Shown here piece after piece: positions 9,641 through 17,408 of a stretch of DNA of 64,000 nucleotides. The translations under genes and the position numbers were made by a program. The DNA lies in the NCBI GenBank assembly GCA_963824595.1, contig CAWGPY010000003.1:277697-341696 (forward strand), read 5' to 3'. The notes below the pieces were generated by a model. The model searched no databases. It was not told where the DNA came from and was given only the letters and a program-made list of their open reading frames with translations. Each line of letters opens with the position of its first letter. Positions within the stretch are counted from its first letter, which is position 1. This DNA is from Cybelea sp963824595 (lineage in GTDB: Bacteria; Vulcanimicrobiota; Vulcanimicrobiia; Vulcanimicrobiales; Vulcanimicrobiaceae).

Positions 9641-10462
9641 ATGATGCAAGCGACGCTCCGCGAGCCGTTCCGCTTCGAGGGAATCGGCCTGCACACCGGC
9701 GCGCACGCCGCGGTCGAGGTGCGACCCGCGCGTCCCGACGAGGGCCTGACGTTCGTCCTCGGGCGCACGCGGGTGCCCGCGGCCGTCGAGAACGTGCTCG
9801 ACACGTCACGCGCCACCGTGCTGGGGGTAGGCGCCGCGACCGTCTCCACCACGGAGCACCTGCTCTCGGCGCTGCTCGCCATGGGCGTGAGCAACGCGGA
9901 GATCGCGGTCGAGGGGCCCGAGATTCCGGCCGAGGACGGCAGCGCCGCGTCGTTCGCGGCCTCGATCGCGCGGTGCGGCATCGAGGTGCAGAATCGCGCG
10001 CGCAAAGTGTTCGAGCTGGAGACGCCGTGCTGGGTTCGCGCCGGCGACCGGATGCTCGCGGCGTTTCCGTCGCCGAGCCTCCGCGTGCGTTTCGTCGCCG
10101 ATTTCCCCGCGCCGATCGGCACGCAGTATTTCGACGGCGACATCGACTCGACGAGCTATCGCACCGAGATCGCCGGAGCGCGCACGTTCGCCTACCTGCA
10201 CGAGATCGAGGCGCTATGGGCGCGCGGGCTCGGGCGCGGCGGCAGCCTGGAGAACGCGCTCGTCTTCGCACCCGACGGGCCGCTGCAGCCGCTGCGCTGG
10301 CCGAACGAGGCGGTGCGACATAAAGTGCTCGATCTGATCGGCGACTTCGCGCTGTTGGGCGCGTGGCCGCAGTGCGAGATCGTGGCGATCAAGAGCGGAC
10401 ACGAGCTGCACGCCGCGATGCTGCGCGCATTGGCGGCGCGATCGCCCGTGACGTCCGCATAG
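9641..10462 (+). CDS. lpxC: UDP-3-O-acyl-N-acetylglucosamine deacetylase LpxC
   Basis: This zinc enzyme carries out the committed step of lipid A synthesis. Motifs seen are EGIGLHTG near the start, STTEHLLSAL (zinc His and general base region near residue 70), EGPEIPAEDGSA, and RHKVLDLIGD with the second zinc His and the Asp. KSGHELH near the C-terminus holds the family's last conserved His. At 273 residues it is slightly shorter than the E. coli enzyme (305), mainly at the C-terminus. ATG 9641 is 6 bases after lpxD; ATG 9644 is an alternative. It is a stand-alone LpxC, not the LpxC-FabZ fusion found in Bacteroidetes, although fabZ follows 10 bases later. Confidence 0.97.
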   Translation: MMQATLREPFRFEGIGLHTGAHAAVEVRPARPDEGLTFVLGRTRVPAAVENVLDTSRATVLGVGAATVSTTEHLLSALLAMGVSNAEIAVEGPEIPAEDGSAASFAASIARCGIEVQNRARKVFELETPCWVRAGDRMLAAFPSPSLRVRFVADFPAPIGTQYFDGDIDSTSYRTEIAGARTFAYLHEIEALWARGLGRGGSLENALVFAPDGPLQPLRWPNEAVRHKVLDLIGDFALLGAWPQCEIVAIKSGHELHAAMLRALAARSPVTSA

Positions 10463-10472
10463 GAGAGCGACT

Positions 10473-10946
10473 TTGGCCGAACTGGATATCCGCGCGATCT
10501 TCGAGATACTTCCGCACCGCTACCCCATGCTGCTCGTCGATCGCATCCTGGAGTTCGAGCCGATGAAGCGCGTGCGCGGCTATAAGAACATCACCTACAA
10601 CGAGAACATGTTTGCGGGGCACTTTCCGAACAACCCGGTGCTGCCCGGCGTTTATATGATCGAGGCGCTGGCGCAGCTCGGCGGCGCGATGATCCTCGAG
10701 CCGGGCGAGTTCGCGCGTAAGACGCCGTACCTCGCGGGCATCGACAAGGCGAAGTTCCGCCGGCCCGTGATTCCGGGAGATCGGCTCGACATGGAGGTGA
10801 AGATGCTGCGCCACAAGCGCAACATCGGGTGGGTCTCCGGCGAGGCGACGGTCGACGGACAGTTCGCCTGCTCGGCCGAGCTGATGTTCTCGATCACGTC
10901 CGACCCGCGCGTCTTCGGCTCCGAATCCAGTGTGCTCCGCGTTTAG
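10473..10946 (+). CDS. fabZ: 3-hydroxyacyl-ACP dehydratase FabZ
   Basis: FabZ dehydrates 3-hydroxyacyl-ACP in fatty acid synthesis and competes with LpxA and LpxD for the same substrate. The hot-dog fold signature is present: ILPHRYPMLLVDRI, then GHFPNNPVLPGV with the catalytic His, and MIEALAQLGG with the catalytic Glu. The start is TTG 10473 with an AGGAGA ribosome site at 10461-10466, a good spacing. At 157 residues it has the usual length. It sits between lpxC and lpxA, as in many diderms. Confidence 0.96.
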   Translation: MAELDIRAIFEILPHRYPMLLVDRILEFEPMKRVRGYKNITYNENMFAGHFPNNPVLPGVYMIEALAQLGGAMILEPGEFARKTPYLAGIDKAKFRRPVIPGDRLDMEVKMLRHKRNIGWVSGEATVDGQFACSAELMFSITSDPRVFGSESSVLRV

Positions 10947-10959
10947 CAAGGTCCCCTAG

Positions 10960-11727
10960 ATGCTGCATTCGACGGCGATCGTGCATCCGAGCGCCGACGT
11001 TGGGAAGAGCGTCGAGGTCGGGCCCTACTGCATCGTGGGCGAACACGTGTCGATCGGGGCGCGAACGGTGCTGCAGGCGCACGTCGTGGTGAACGGCTGG
11101 ACCGAGATCGGCGAGGACTGCACGCTCTATCCCTTCGTCACGGTCGGCGCCGCGTCGCAAGACCGCAAGTACGCCGGCGAGCGCGCGTATACGAAGGTCG
11201 GCAACCGCACGATCCTGCGCGAGTACGTGAGCATCCAGCGCGCCACCGGGAACGACTCGCTCACGTCGGTGGGCGACGACTGCCTGCTGCTCGCCTACGT
11301 GCACATCGCACACAACTGCATCGTCGGCCACGGCGTGACGATGAGCAACCTCGCGCAGCTCGCCGGCCACGTGGAGATCGGCGACTACGTCACCATCGGC
11401 GGCCACACGGGCATCCATCAGTTCACGCGCGTCGGCCGCCACGCGATGGTGGGCGGCATGAGCAAGCTGACCAAAGACGTGCCGCCCTACTTCCTCGTCG
11501 AGGGCAACCCGTGCCGCCCCTACGGGCTCAACAGCGTCGGCCTGCGCCGCGCTGCCTTCTCGGCGCTCGAGCGCAACGAGATCAAGCGCTGTTACAAGAC
11601 GCTCTACGATCCGAAGTTCAACGTGTCGCAAGCGATCGAAGCAATGAAAGCCCAAGTGACCACGGATCCGGGCCGCGAGATCGTCGCCTTTCTCGAAACG
11701 CGCTCCGAACGAGGCGTACTTAAGTAG
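10960..11727 (+). CDS. lpxA: Acyl-ACP--UDP-N-acetylglucosamine O-acyltransferase LpxA
   Basis: LpxA performs the first acylation of UDP-GlcNAc. The 255-residue product is a left-handed beta-helix of hexapeptide repeats (from HSTAIVHPSADVG) followed by a helical C-terminal domain from about residue 190. The catalytic His lies in VHIAHNCIVG. The length fits the family (about 260). ATG 10960 starts 13 bases after fabZ. It is the last gene of the first lipid A block; about 200 bases without a confident gene separate it from lpxB. Confidence 0.96.
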   Translation: MLHSTAIVHPSADVGKSVEVGPYCIVGEHVSIGARTVLQAHVVVNGWTEIGEDCTLYPFVTVGAASQDRKYAGERAYTKVGNRTILREYVSIQRATGNDSLTSVGDDCLLLAYVHIAHNCIVGHGVTMSNLAQLAGHVEIGDYVTIGGHTGIHQFTRVGRHAMVGGMSKLTKDVPPYFLVEGNPCRPYGLNSVGLRRAAFSALERNEIKRCYKTLYDPKFNVSQAIEAMKAQVTTDPGREIVAFLETRSERGVLK

Positions 11728-11798
11728 CTCGCCGCGGGAGCTTGGCAACTCCATGTCGCGCAGGGGGACTCCGACGCGAGCGCCATTGACAGGAGGTC

Positions 11799-11930
11799 AT
11801 GACTTTCCTTAGCAGGTGGCGCGAGCGCGGCGTAGCAGTCGCGTCACATGGAAGTGACGCGACGAGCGACCCCGGCGCGAGATGGGGTTGTCGAGCTCCC
11901 GCAGCGATGAGAATGAAGAACGCCGAGTGA
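11799..11930 (+). other. Candidate 43-codon leader ORF upstream of lpxB
   Basis: In the gap between lpxA and lpxB an ATG at 11799 directly follows AGGAGG (11791-11796, spacing only 2 bases). It opens 43 codons that end in a TGA at 11928, overlapping the lpxB GTG start as GTGA. The peptide begins MTFLSRWRERG and matches nothing I recognise. The overlap mimics the coupling used throughout this operon, which is the main reason to record it. The tight ribosome-site spacing and lack of homology make a chance ORF quite possible. Confidence 0.25.
11838..11863. other. Perfect 10-bp hairpin between lpxA and lpxB
   Basis: GTCGCGTCAC at 11838-11847 and its exact complement at 11854-11863 flank a 6-base loop (ATGGAA). 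No T-tract follows, so it is not a standard intrinsic terminator. It may mark a processing or attenuation site between the two lipid A blocks. Confidence 0.5.
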
Positions 11931-13042
11931 GATACTTCTTCTCGACGGGCGAAGCCTCAGGCGAATCCGTCGCGTTGCTGCTCGCCGCCGCGATACGCGA
12001 GATCGACCCCGACGCGCGCTTCCAAGGGATCGGGGGCTCCGCGATGCGCGCCGCCGGATTTACGCTGTGGCGCGATCACGCCGGCTGGGCGAGCATGGGT
12101 CCGCTGGCAGCGATTCCGCGCATCCCGAAACTGCTGGCGATCATGCTGCGCACGGCGTTTCACATTCGGGCGTCGAAGCCGGATCTCGTCGTGCTCGTGG
12201 ATTTCGGCGTCTTCAACCTGCGCTTGGCGTCAACGCTGCACCGTCTGCGCTACGACAAGCCGGTGATGGATCTTTTTCCTCCGGGCACGTGGCTGGACGA
12301 CGCGAAGAAGGCGCGCCGCGTCGCCGAGGTCTCCGAGCCGGTGACGGCGTTCGCGCATCAGTACCGGTTCTACAAGAGCCTCGGATCGCGCGTGAACTAC
12401 TTCGGGCATCCGCTGGCGAGCCGGTATGCGATGCGTCCGATGCGCGCGTCGGCGCTCCTCGACGCCGGGACGGTCGCGCTGCTGCCCGGCAGCCGCGCCG
12501 GCGAACTGCGGCGGCATCTGCCCGTGCTTGCGGCGGCGTATCGCGAGCTGCAGCGGCGCCGGCCGAAGCTGCGCGGCGTGTTCGGCGCGGCCAACGCGCG
12601 CGGAGCGGCGACCATCGCGCGCGCGATCGAAGAGGAGCGGTTGAGCAACGTGACCGTCGTTGACGGCGCCGCCGCCGCGCTGGCGGACGCGGACGCGGCG
12701 TGGGTCGCGTCGGGCACGGCCGTGCTCGAGACGGCGCTGTCGGGCGTGCCGGCGGTCGCGCTGTACGTGATCCCGCCGGTGCTGATCCGCTACGGCAAGC
12801 GGATGATCCGGCACCGGTACATCACGCTGCCGAATTTGGTGCTCGAGCGCGAGATCGTTCCGGAGCTGCTGCAGGACGACGCGACGCCGCAGCGGCTCGC
12901 GGACGCGGCCGGCGAGCTCATGACGGATCCGTCGAAGCAGTACGGCGCGTTTCTGGAGCTGCGCGAGGCGTTGGGTCCGCCCGACGCGCTCGAGCGCTGC
13001 GCGCGCTTCGCGGTGGAGCTGGCGCGGGGCGCTCGCGCGTGA
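11927..13042 (+). CDS. lpxB: Lipid-A-disaccharide synthase LpxB
   Basis: LpxB condenses UDP-diacylglucosamine with lipid X. GTG 11927 was chosen because it yields the classic VRYFFSTGEASGE start; ATG 11882 in the same frame would add 15 unrelated residues. FQGIGGSAMRAAGF, LVDFGVFNLRLA and VALLPGSRAGELRRHLP are typical GT19 motifs. At the place where LpxB usually has a PxVWAWR-like segment, this protein has DLFPPGTWLDDAKKARRVA, so it is a divergent branch. Length (371 residues) is normal. It ends in a GTGA overlap with the metallophosphoesterase gene. Confidence 0.92.
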   Translation: MRYFFSTGEASGESVALLLAAAIREIDPDARFQGIGGSAMRAAGFTLWRDHAGWASMGPLAAIPRIPKLLAIMLRTAFHIRASKPDLVVLVDFGVFNLRLASTLHRLRYDKPVMDLFPPGTWLDDAKKARRVAEVSEPVTAFAHQYRFYKSLGSRVNYFGHPLASRYAMRPMRASALLDAGTVALLPGSRAGELRRHLPVLAAAYRELQRRRPKLRGVFGAANARGAATIARAIEEERLSNVTVVDGAAAALADADAAWVASGTAVLETALSGVPAVALYVIPPVLIRYGKRMIRHRYITLPNLVLEREIVPELLQDDATPQRLADAAGELMTDPSKQYGAFLELREALGPPDALERCARFAVELARGARA

Positions 13043-13767
13043 TCCGCCTCTATCACACGTCCGACTTACACGATCACCGCGGCATCGCGCCGCCGCTGCG
13101 CCGGCTTCGCGCGGAGAGGCCGGGGCTGCTCTTCGACTGCGGCGACTCGCTGCGCGGCAGTCAGAGCGTGTTCCATCGCGACGAGCCCATCGTGGCCGAG
13201 ATGGACGACGCGGGCTACGACGCGCAGGCGATCGGCAATCGCGAGTTCCACTACCTCTTCCCGCTGCTGCGCGCGCGGGCGGCAGCGATGCGCCATCCGC
13301 TGGTCTGCACGAACCTACGCGACACGAAAGGCCGCGCGCTCCCGTTCGTTCCGTCGCTGCGTCTCGACGCGGGGGGCGTGCGCGTGCACGTGCTGGGCCT
13401 GCTGATCATGCAGTATCCGGTGGGCAGCGCGTGGGAGCGCGTCTTCGGCTGGCGCTTCCTCCAGCCGGCGGACGCGATCGAGCCGTATCTAAGCGAGGTG
13501 GCCGACGGCGATCTGCTGGTCGTGCTGTCGCACGTGGGGCTCTCGCTCGACCGCGACTTGGCGGCGCGCGTTCCGCGGATCGACCTGATCTTGGGCGGCC
13601 ACAGCCACGACACGCTCGAGCGGCCGCTCTACGTCGGCGACGTCCCGATCGTGCACGCGGGGCCGTACGGGCGGTTCGTGTCGCGCAGCGAGCTGGAGTA
13701 CGACGTGGCGCGCAAGCGCTTCGCGCTGACCGGCTTCGCGCTGCTGCCGCTGCTGGATGCGGCGTGA
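13039..13767 (+). CDS. Metallophosphoesterase inside the lipid A operon; candidate LpxH-type hydrolase
   Basis: The 242-residue product starts at GTG 13039, which overlaps the lpxB stop. Metallophosphoesterase motifs are visible in order: HTSDLHDH (metal Asp and His), DCGDSLRG (bridging Asp), GNREFHY, LSHVGLSLD and GGHSHD. The overall pattern (GGHSHD, VHAGPYGR) is like 5'-nucleotidase/UshA-type N-domains, but there is no signal peptide and no C-terminal nucleotide domain. The usual GNHE catalytic His is replaced by Arg, giving GNRE, which recalls the GNRD of LpxH. Both gene neighbours are LpxB-type, and no LpxH, LpxI or LpxG is otherwise visible. A UDP-2,3-diacylglucosamine pyrophosphatase role is inference. 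Confidence 0.6.
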   Translation: MIRLYHTSDLHDHRGIAPPLRRLRAERPGLLFDCGDSLRGSQSVFHRDEPIVAEMDDAGYDAQAIGNREFHYLFPLLRARAAAMRHPLVCTNLRDTKGRALPFVPSLRLDAGGVRVHVLGLLIMQYPVGSAWERVFGWRFLQPADAIEPYLSEVADGDLLVVLSHVGLSLDRDLAARVPRIDLILGGHSHDTLERPLYVGDVPIVHAGPYGRFVSRSELEYDVARKRFALTGFALLPLLDAA

Positions 13768-14918
13768 CGCGCGTGCTCTTCGTCTCCAACGGACACGGCG
13801 AGGCGGCCATCGCGCAGTGCATCTCGCGCGAGCTGCTGGCCGCGGTGCCCGGCGTCGCGACCGATCACCTGGCGCTGGTGGGCGCGCCGCGCAGCGAGGC
13901 GATGCGCGACGTCGGCCCGCGGCGTGCGATGCCGAGCGGCGGCCTCGTCGCGATGGGCAACGTGCGCAATCTGGCGCGCGATCTGCGCGCGGGGCTGCTC
14001 TCGCTCACGTGGGCACAGGCGAAGTTCTTACGCAACGCGCGCGGCGAGTACGCGGCCGCGGTCGCGGTCGGCGACGCCTACGCGCTGGCGATGACGCTGC
14101 TCGCGCGCGCGCCCACCGCGTTCGTCGGCAGCGCGAAGAGCGTCGCGGTGGCGCCGTACGGGCCGGTCGAGGAACGGCTGTTGCGCCGCGCGGAAGCGTG
14201 CTTCGTGCGCGACGACGCCACGGCCGAGGCGCTGCGCCGGCACGGCGTGCCCGCCGAGGCGGCCAATGCGATCGTCGACCTGTTCGCGACGCCCGGCGAA
14301 CCCGGCGCGGCGCCGGCGGTGCGCGGTTTCGCGCCGGCGCTCGCGCTGTTTCCCGGCAGCCGCGACGGCGCGTACGACGACGCGGCGTTTTTGTTGCGGG
14401 TCACGCGCGAGCTCGCGGCACGCGACGCCGAGCTCGGCGCCGTTCTGTCGGTCGCGCCGGGGCTCGACGCGCGGCGCTTCGCGCGCGATGCCGCGGCGGC
14501 CGGTTGGGGCGTGCGCGAGACGCCGGACCGCATCGCGTTCGTGTTGAGCCTCGGCGACCGCGAGGTCGTGCGCGGCTGGAGCGGCGGCCTCGGCCCGCTG
14601 CTGGAACGCGTGACGCTCGTGCTCGGACAGGCGGGAACGGCGAACGAGGCGGCCGCGGCGGCCGGCGTTCCCGTCGTCGCGTTCGAGCGCGACCGCGACG
14701 GGAAGTCGCGCTGGTACCGCCGGCGTCAGCGCGGGCTCCTGGCCGGCGCGCTCGCGGTGTTGCCGGAGCGGCTGCCCGACGCCGTCGCCGGCGTACGAGC
14801 GATCCTCGACGATCCCGCGCGCCGCGCGCGCATGGGCGAAATCGGCCGCGCGCAGATGGGCCGCGCCGGCGGGGCGCGCCGCATCGCCGCGCGCATCGCG
14901 TCGCTGATCGCCGCATGA
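13764..14918 (+). CDS. Lipid-A-disaccharide synthase-related glycosyltransferase-like protein
   Basis: The 384-residue product begins at GTG 13764 with TRVLFVSNGHGEAAIA and has GSAKSVAVAPYGPVEERL, LALFPGSRDGAY and LGQAGTANEAAAAAGVPVVAF. This is the pattern of the LpxB-related family (TIGR03492 type) known from Cyanobacteria and Deinococcus. The last motif resembles the nucleotide-sugar binding loop of GT-B enzymes. The gene overlaps its neighbours by GTGA and ATGA. Its reaction is not established in the family; a role in lipid or glycolipid glycosylation near LpxB is inferred from context. Confidence 0.8.
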   Translation: MTRVLFVSNGHGEAAIAQCISRELLAAVPGVATDHLALVGAPRSEAMRDVGPRRAMPSGGLVAMGNVRNLARDLRAGLLSLTWAQAKFLRNARGEYAAAVAVGDAYALAMTLLARAPTAFVGSAKSVAVAPYGPVEERLLRRAEACFVRDDATAEALRRHGVPAEAANAIVDLFATPGEPGAAPAVRGFAPALALFPGSRDGAYDDAAFLLRVTRELAARDAELGAVLSVAPGLDARRFARDAAAAGWGVRETPDRIAFVLSLGDREVVRGWSGGLGPLLERVTLVLGQAGTANEAAAAAGVPVVAFERDRDGKSRWYRRRQRGLLAGALAVLPERLPDAVAGVRAILDDPARRARMGEIGRAQMGRAGGARRIAARIASLIAA

Positions 14919-16114
14919 TCCGGCGCGCGATGCCGTTCGGGCTCGGGATCATGTTTGCGGCCATCCCGCTCTTGCCGAGCTTCATCGCGCTCACCGGCGT
15001 AGCGTTTCCGGGCGTCTCGCTGCTGCCGCGCGGCGTGACCTACACGGTGCTGGCGCTCTGCGGCGTGCTGGCGATCTACGCGTTGGCCGCGTTCGTGCGA
15101 TACCCGGCGCGCGGCGCGCAGCCCATGCTCGCGCCGCTGCTCGCGATGTTCTTTGCCGGCCTGCTCGCGGGATTGCTCGGGTTCGACCCCGCCGCCGGCC
15201 TGCTGTTCACGCTCATCGGCGGCCTCGGCATCGTGTGGCACTGCTCGGTGGTCCGCTTCTACGCGGATCGTAACGCCGCGCTCGCGATCTTCTGGGCGTA
15301 TCTGCTCTCGGGCGTGCTTGCCGAGGCGGCCGCGATCGCGATGGTCGCCGCCCGCTATCCGCCGGCGCTCTACGCGATCGCGCACGGGCGCGCCACGGGC
15401 ACGTTCATCCTGCCCGGCGAGCTGGCCGGCTATCTGATCGTGCTGTTGCCGATCGCCGTCGCGCTGGGCGTCGCGGGGCGACAGACCGCGCTGCGCGCGC
15501 TGGCGTGGCTCGCCGTCGCGCTGGGCCTCGTCGCGCTCGCGCTGACGTACTCGCGCGCGGGCTGGATGGGCTTCGCCGCCGCCTTCGCGTTCTTGCTCGC
15601 AGCGCGCGTGCGCTACGGCGTGCGCGCCGCCGCGGCGGTCGTGATCGCTGGGCTGCTCGCGGTCGTGCTGCTCTTCAACGCGCATCACAACCCGAGCGAG
15701 GACTACACGCGCATCTCCATCTGGCAGACCGCGCTGCAGATCGCCGACCGGTTTCCGCTCACCGGCGTCGGCCCGTTCAACTTCTCGCGCCTCTACGCGC
15801 TGCTGCGCGCGCCCGACGGCGACCCGACGGCGTTTCACGCGCACAGCCTCTACATCACGTTTTTCGTCGAATTCGGCGTCGTGGGTCTGGCGACGGTCGG
15901 CTGGACGATGTGGCGCTTCGCGGCCGAGCTGCGGCGCCGCGTCGCGGCGGCGTCGCCGGGCGACGCGTTGTTGGCGCTGGGAGTGGCGGCGGGACTGCTC
16001 GGCGTCGCCGTGCAAGGGCTGATCGACACCGTGAGCGTTGTGATATTCGGGTTGTGGCTGCCGATGATGGGTCTGGCGCTCGCCGCGGCGAACGGCGGAG
16101 ACCCCGACCCCTAG
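14915..16114 (+). CDS. O-antigen ligase/polymerase-like membrane protein (Wzy_C/WaaL family)
   Basis: A 399-residue multi-pass membrane protein with about 10-11 hydrophobic segments. The characteristic periplasmic part is seen at about residues 225-310: LALTYSRAGWMGF, then SIWQTALQIADRFPLTGVGPFNF, and FHAHSLYITFFVEFGVVGL. This His-rich HxH region is typical for O-antigen ligases and related polymerases, which join undecaprenyl-linked glycans to lipid A core. The start overlaps the previous stop as ATGA. Its location between lipid A and Lpt genes supports a ligase role; polymerase activity cannot be excluded. Confidence 0.8.
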   Translation: MIRRAMPFGLGIMFAAIPLLPSFIALTGVAFPGVSLLPRGVTYTVLALCGVLAIYALAAFVRYPARGAQPMLAPLLAMFFAGLLAGLLGFDPAAGLLFTLIGGLGIVWHCSVVRFYADRNAALAIFWAYLLSGVLAEAAAIAMVAARYPPALYAIAHGRATGTFILPGELAGYLIVLLPIAVALGVAGRQTALRALAWLAVALGLVALALTYSRAGWMGFAAAFAFLLAARVRYGVRAAAAVVIAGLLAVVLLFNAHHNPSEDYTRISIWQTALQIADRFPLTGVGPFNFSRLYALLRAPDGDPTAFHAHSLYITFFVEFGVVGLATVGWTMWRFAAELRRRVAAASPGDALLALGVAAGLLGVAVQGLIDTVSVVIFGLWLPMMGLALAAANGGDPDP

Positions 16115-16668
16115 TGCGGTTCGCTCGGATCGCCGCCGCGGCGTGCCTGCTGGCGGCCGCGGCGTGCAACCCGCAGCCGCCCAAGGCGACGCCGGCGCCA
16201 TCGGCTCCCGCGCACCGGCGGCCGGGCGCGACGGCCACGCCGCTCGTGCTGAAGATCACCGGCAGGGGCACCGCCCGCCGGCCCGTGCACCTCATTCAGC
16301 AAGTCCACAACCGCGTAGACTACGATCTGCTGGCCAGCTCGTACGAGAGCCGGGGTCCCCAGGGTGCCGCGCGCGCCGTCTTTGCCGACGCGCGGGTGAC
16401 GTTTCACGACCGGAACGGAACGACGGTCTTCGCCAACGCGCCGCACGCCGTCGTGGATCAGTCGGCGAACACGGTGACGCTGCAGAACGGCGTTCACGCG
16501 CGCACGTCGAGCGGCATGACGCTCGCGTGCACGCAGCTCGTCTACGACCGGCCGACCGGCATGCTGCACGGCACCGGCAACGTGGTGGTGACCGACCCCA
16601 ACGGGTTCCGGGCGACCGGCTCGAGCTTCGACTCCGATCTCTCACTCACACACATGCGGATGCGATGA
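16114..16668 (+). CDS. LptC/LptA-like lipoprotein for LPS transport
   Basis: GTG 16114 shares its first base with the preceding stop. The 184-residue product has a lipoprotein signal (LLAAAACNPQ, Cys near residue 17), a Pro/Ala linker, then about 130 residues of beta-jellyroll-type sequence. That part contains VDYDLLASSYESRG and VFADARVTFHDRNG and ends with a GTGNVVVTDPNGFRATG stretch that is common to LptA/LptC/OstA domains. LptC is normally anchored by a transmembrane helix; a lipoprotein form is a variation. It precedes lptB with an ATGA overlap, the expected neighbourhood for a periplasmic LPS bridge component. Confidence 0.75.
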   Translation: MRFARIAAAACLLAAAACNPQPPKATPAPSAPAHRRPGATATPLVLKITGRGTARRPVHLIQQVHNRVDYDLLASSYESRGPQGAARAVFADARVTFHDRNGTTVFANAPHAVVDQSANTVTLQNGVHARTSSGMTLACTQLVYDRPTGMLHGTGNVVVTDPNGFRATGSSFDSDLSLTHMRMR

Positions 16669-17408
16669 ATCACATACCAGCGATCAAGGTACGCGGACTC
16701 GTCAAGCGCTACGGCGAGCGGCTCGTGGTCAACGGCGTCACGGCCGACGTGAAGACGGGCGAGGTCGTCGGACTGCTCGGCCCCAACGGCGCGGGCAAGA
16801 CGACCACGTTCTATATGGTGGTCGGGCTCGTGAAGCCCGACGGCGGCACCGTCGTGCTGGAGGGCGGCGAACGCGAGATCGACCTCACCTCCGCGCCGAT
16901 GTACGCGCGCGCCCGCAACGGCATCGGCTACCTCGCCCAAGAGAACTCGATCTTCCGCAAGCTCTCGGTGGGCGACAACATCCGCCTGATCTGGGAGCAG
17001 AACGGCGTGCCGTACGACGAGCGCGAACGGCGGCTTCCGGCGCTGCTCGAGGAGTTCGGCTTGCGCGCGTTCGTCGACGCTCGCGGCGACAGCCTGTCGG
17101 GCGGCGAGCGCCGGCGCGTGGAGATCGCGCGCGCGCTGGCCATCGAGCCGGCGTTCCTGCTGCTCGACGAGCCGTTCACCGGCATCGATCCCATCGCGGT
17201 GGCCGACATTCAGGCGATGATCCGGCAGCTGCGCGACCGCGGCCTGGGCATTCTCATCACCGATCACCAGGTGCGCGAGACGCTGGCCATCGTGGACCGC
17301 GCGTACATCTTGAACAACGGGCGCATCGAGGTGTCGGGCTCGGCGCAGGAAGTGCTCGACTCGCCGATCGCGCGCCAGTTCTATCTGGGCGAGGGCTTCC
17401 GGTTATAA
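16665..17408 (+). CDS. lptB: LPS export ABC transporter ATP-binding protein LptB
   Basis: LptB is the ATPase that powers LPS extraction from the inner membrane with LptF/G. The 247-residue protein has Walker A GPNGAGKTTT, Q-loop AQENSIFRKLSV, signature LSGGERRRVEIARAL, Walker B FLLLDEPFTGIDP and switch His in ITDHQVRET. The IFRKLSV and LGEGFRL tail are LptB-specific. ATG 16665 overlaps the previous stop as ATGA. The last codons run into the lptF/G start. Confidence 0.95.
   Translation: MNHIPAIKVRGLVKRYGERLVVNGVTADVKTGEVVGLLGPNGAGKTTTFYMVVGLVKPDGGTVVLEGGEREIDLTSAPMYARARNGIGYLAQENSIFRKLSVGDNIRLIWEQNGVPYDERERRLPALLEEFGLRAFVDARGDSLSGGERRRVEIARALAIEPAFLLLDEPFTGIDPIAVADIQAMIRQLRDRGLGILITDHQVRETLAIVDRAYILNNGRIEVSGSAQEVLDSPIARQFYLGEGFRL

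Noticed and set aside
11786..11814. TTGACA (-35 like) before lpxB
   Set aside because: At 17 bases spacing the -10 candidate is only TTAGCA, a weak match, so no promoter was annotated.
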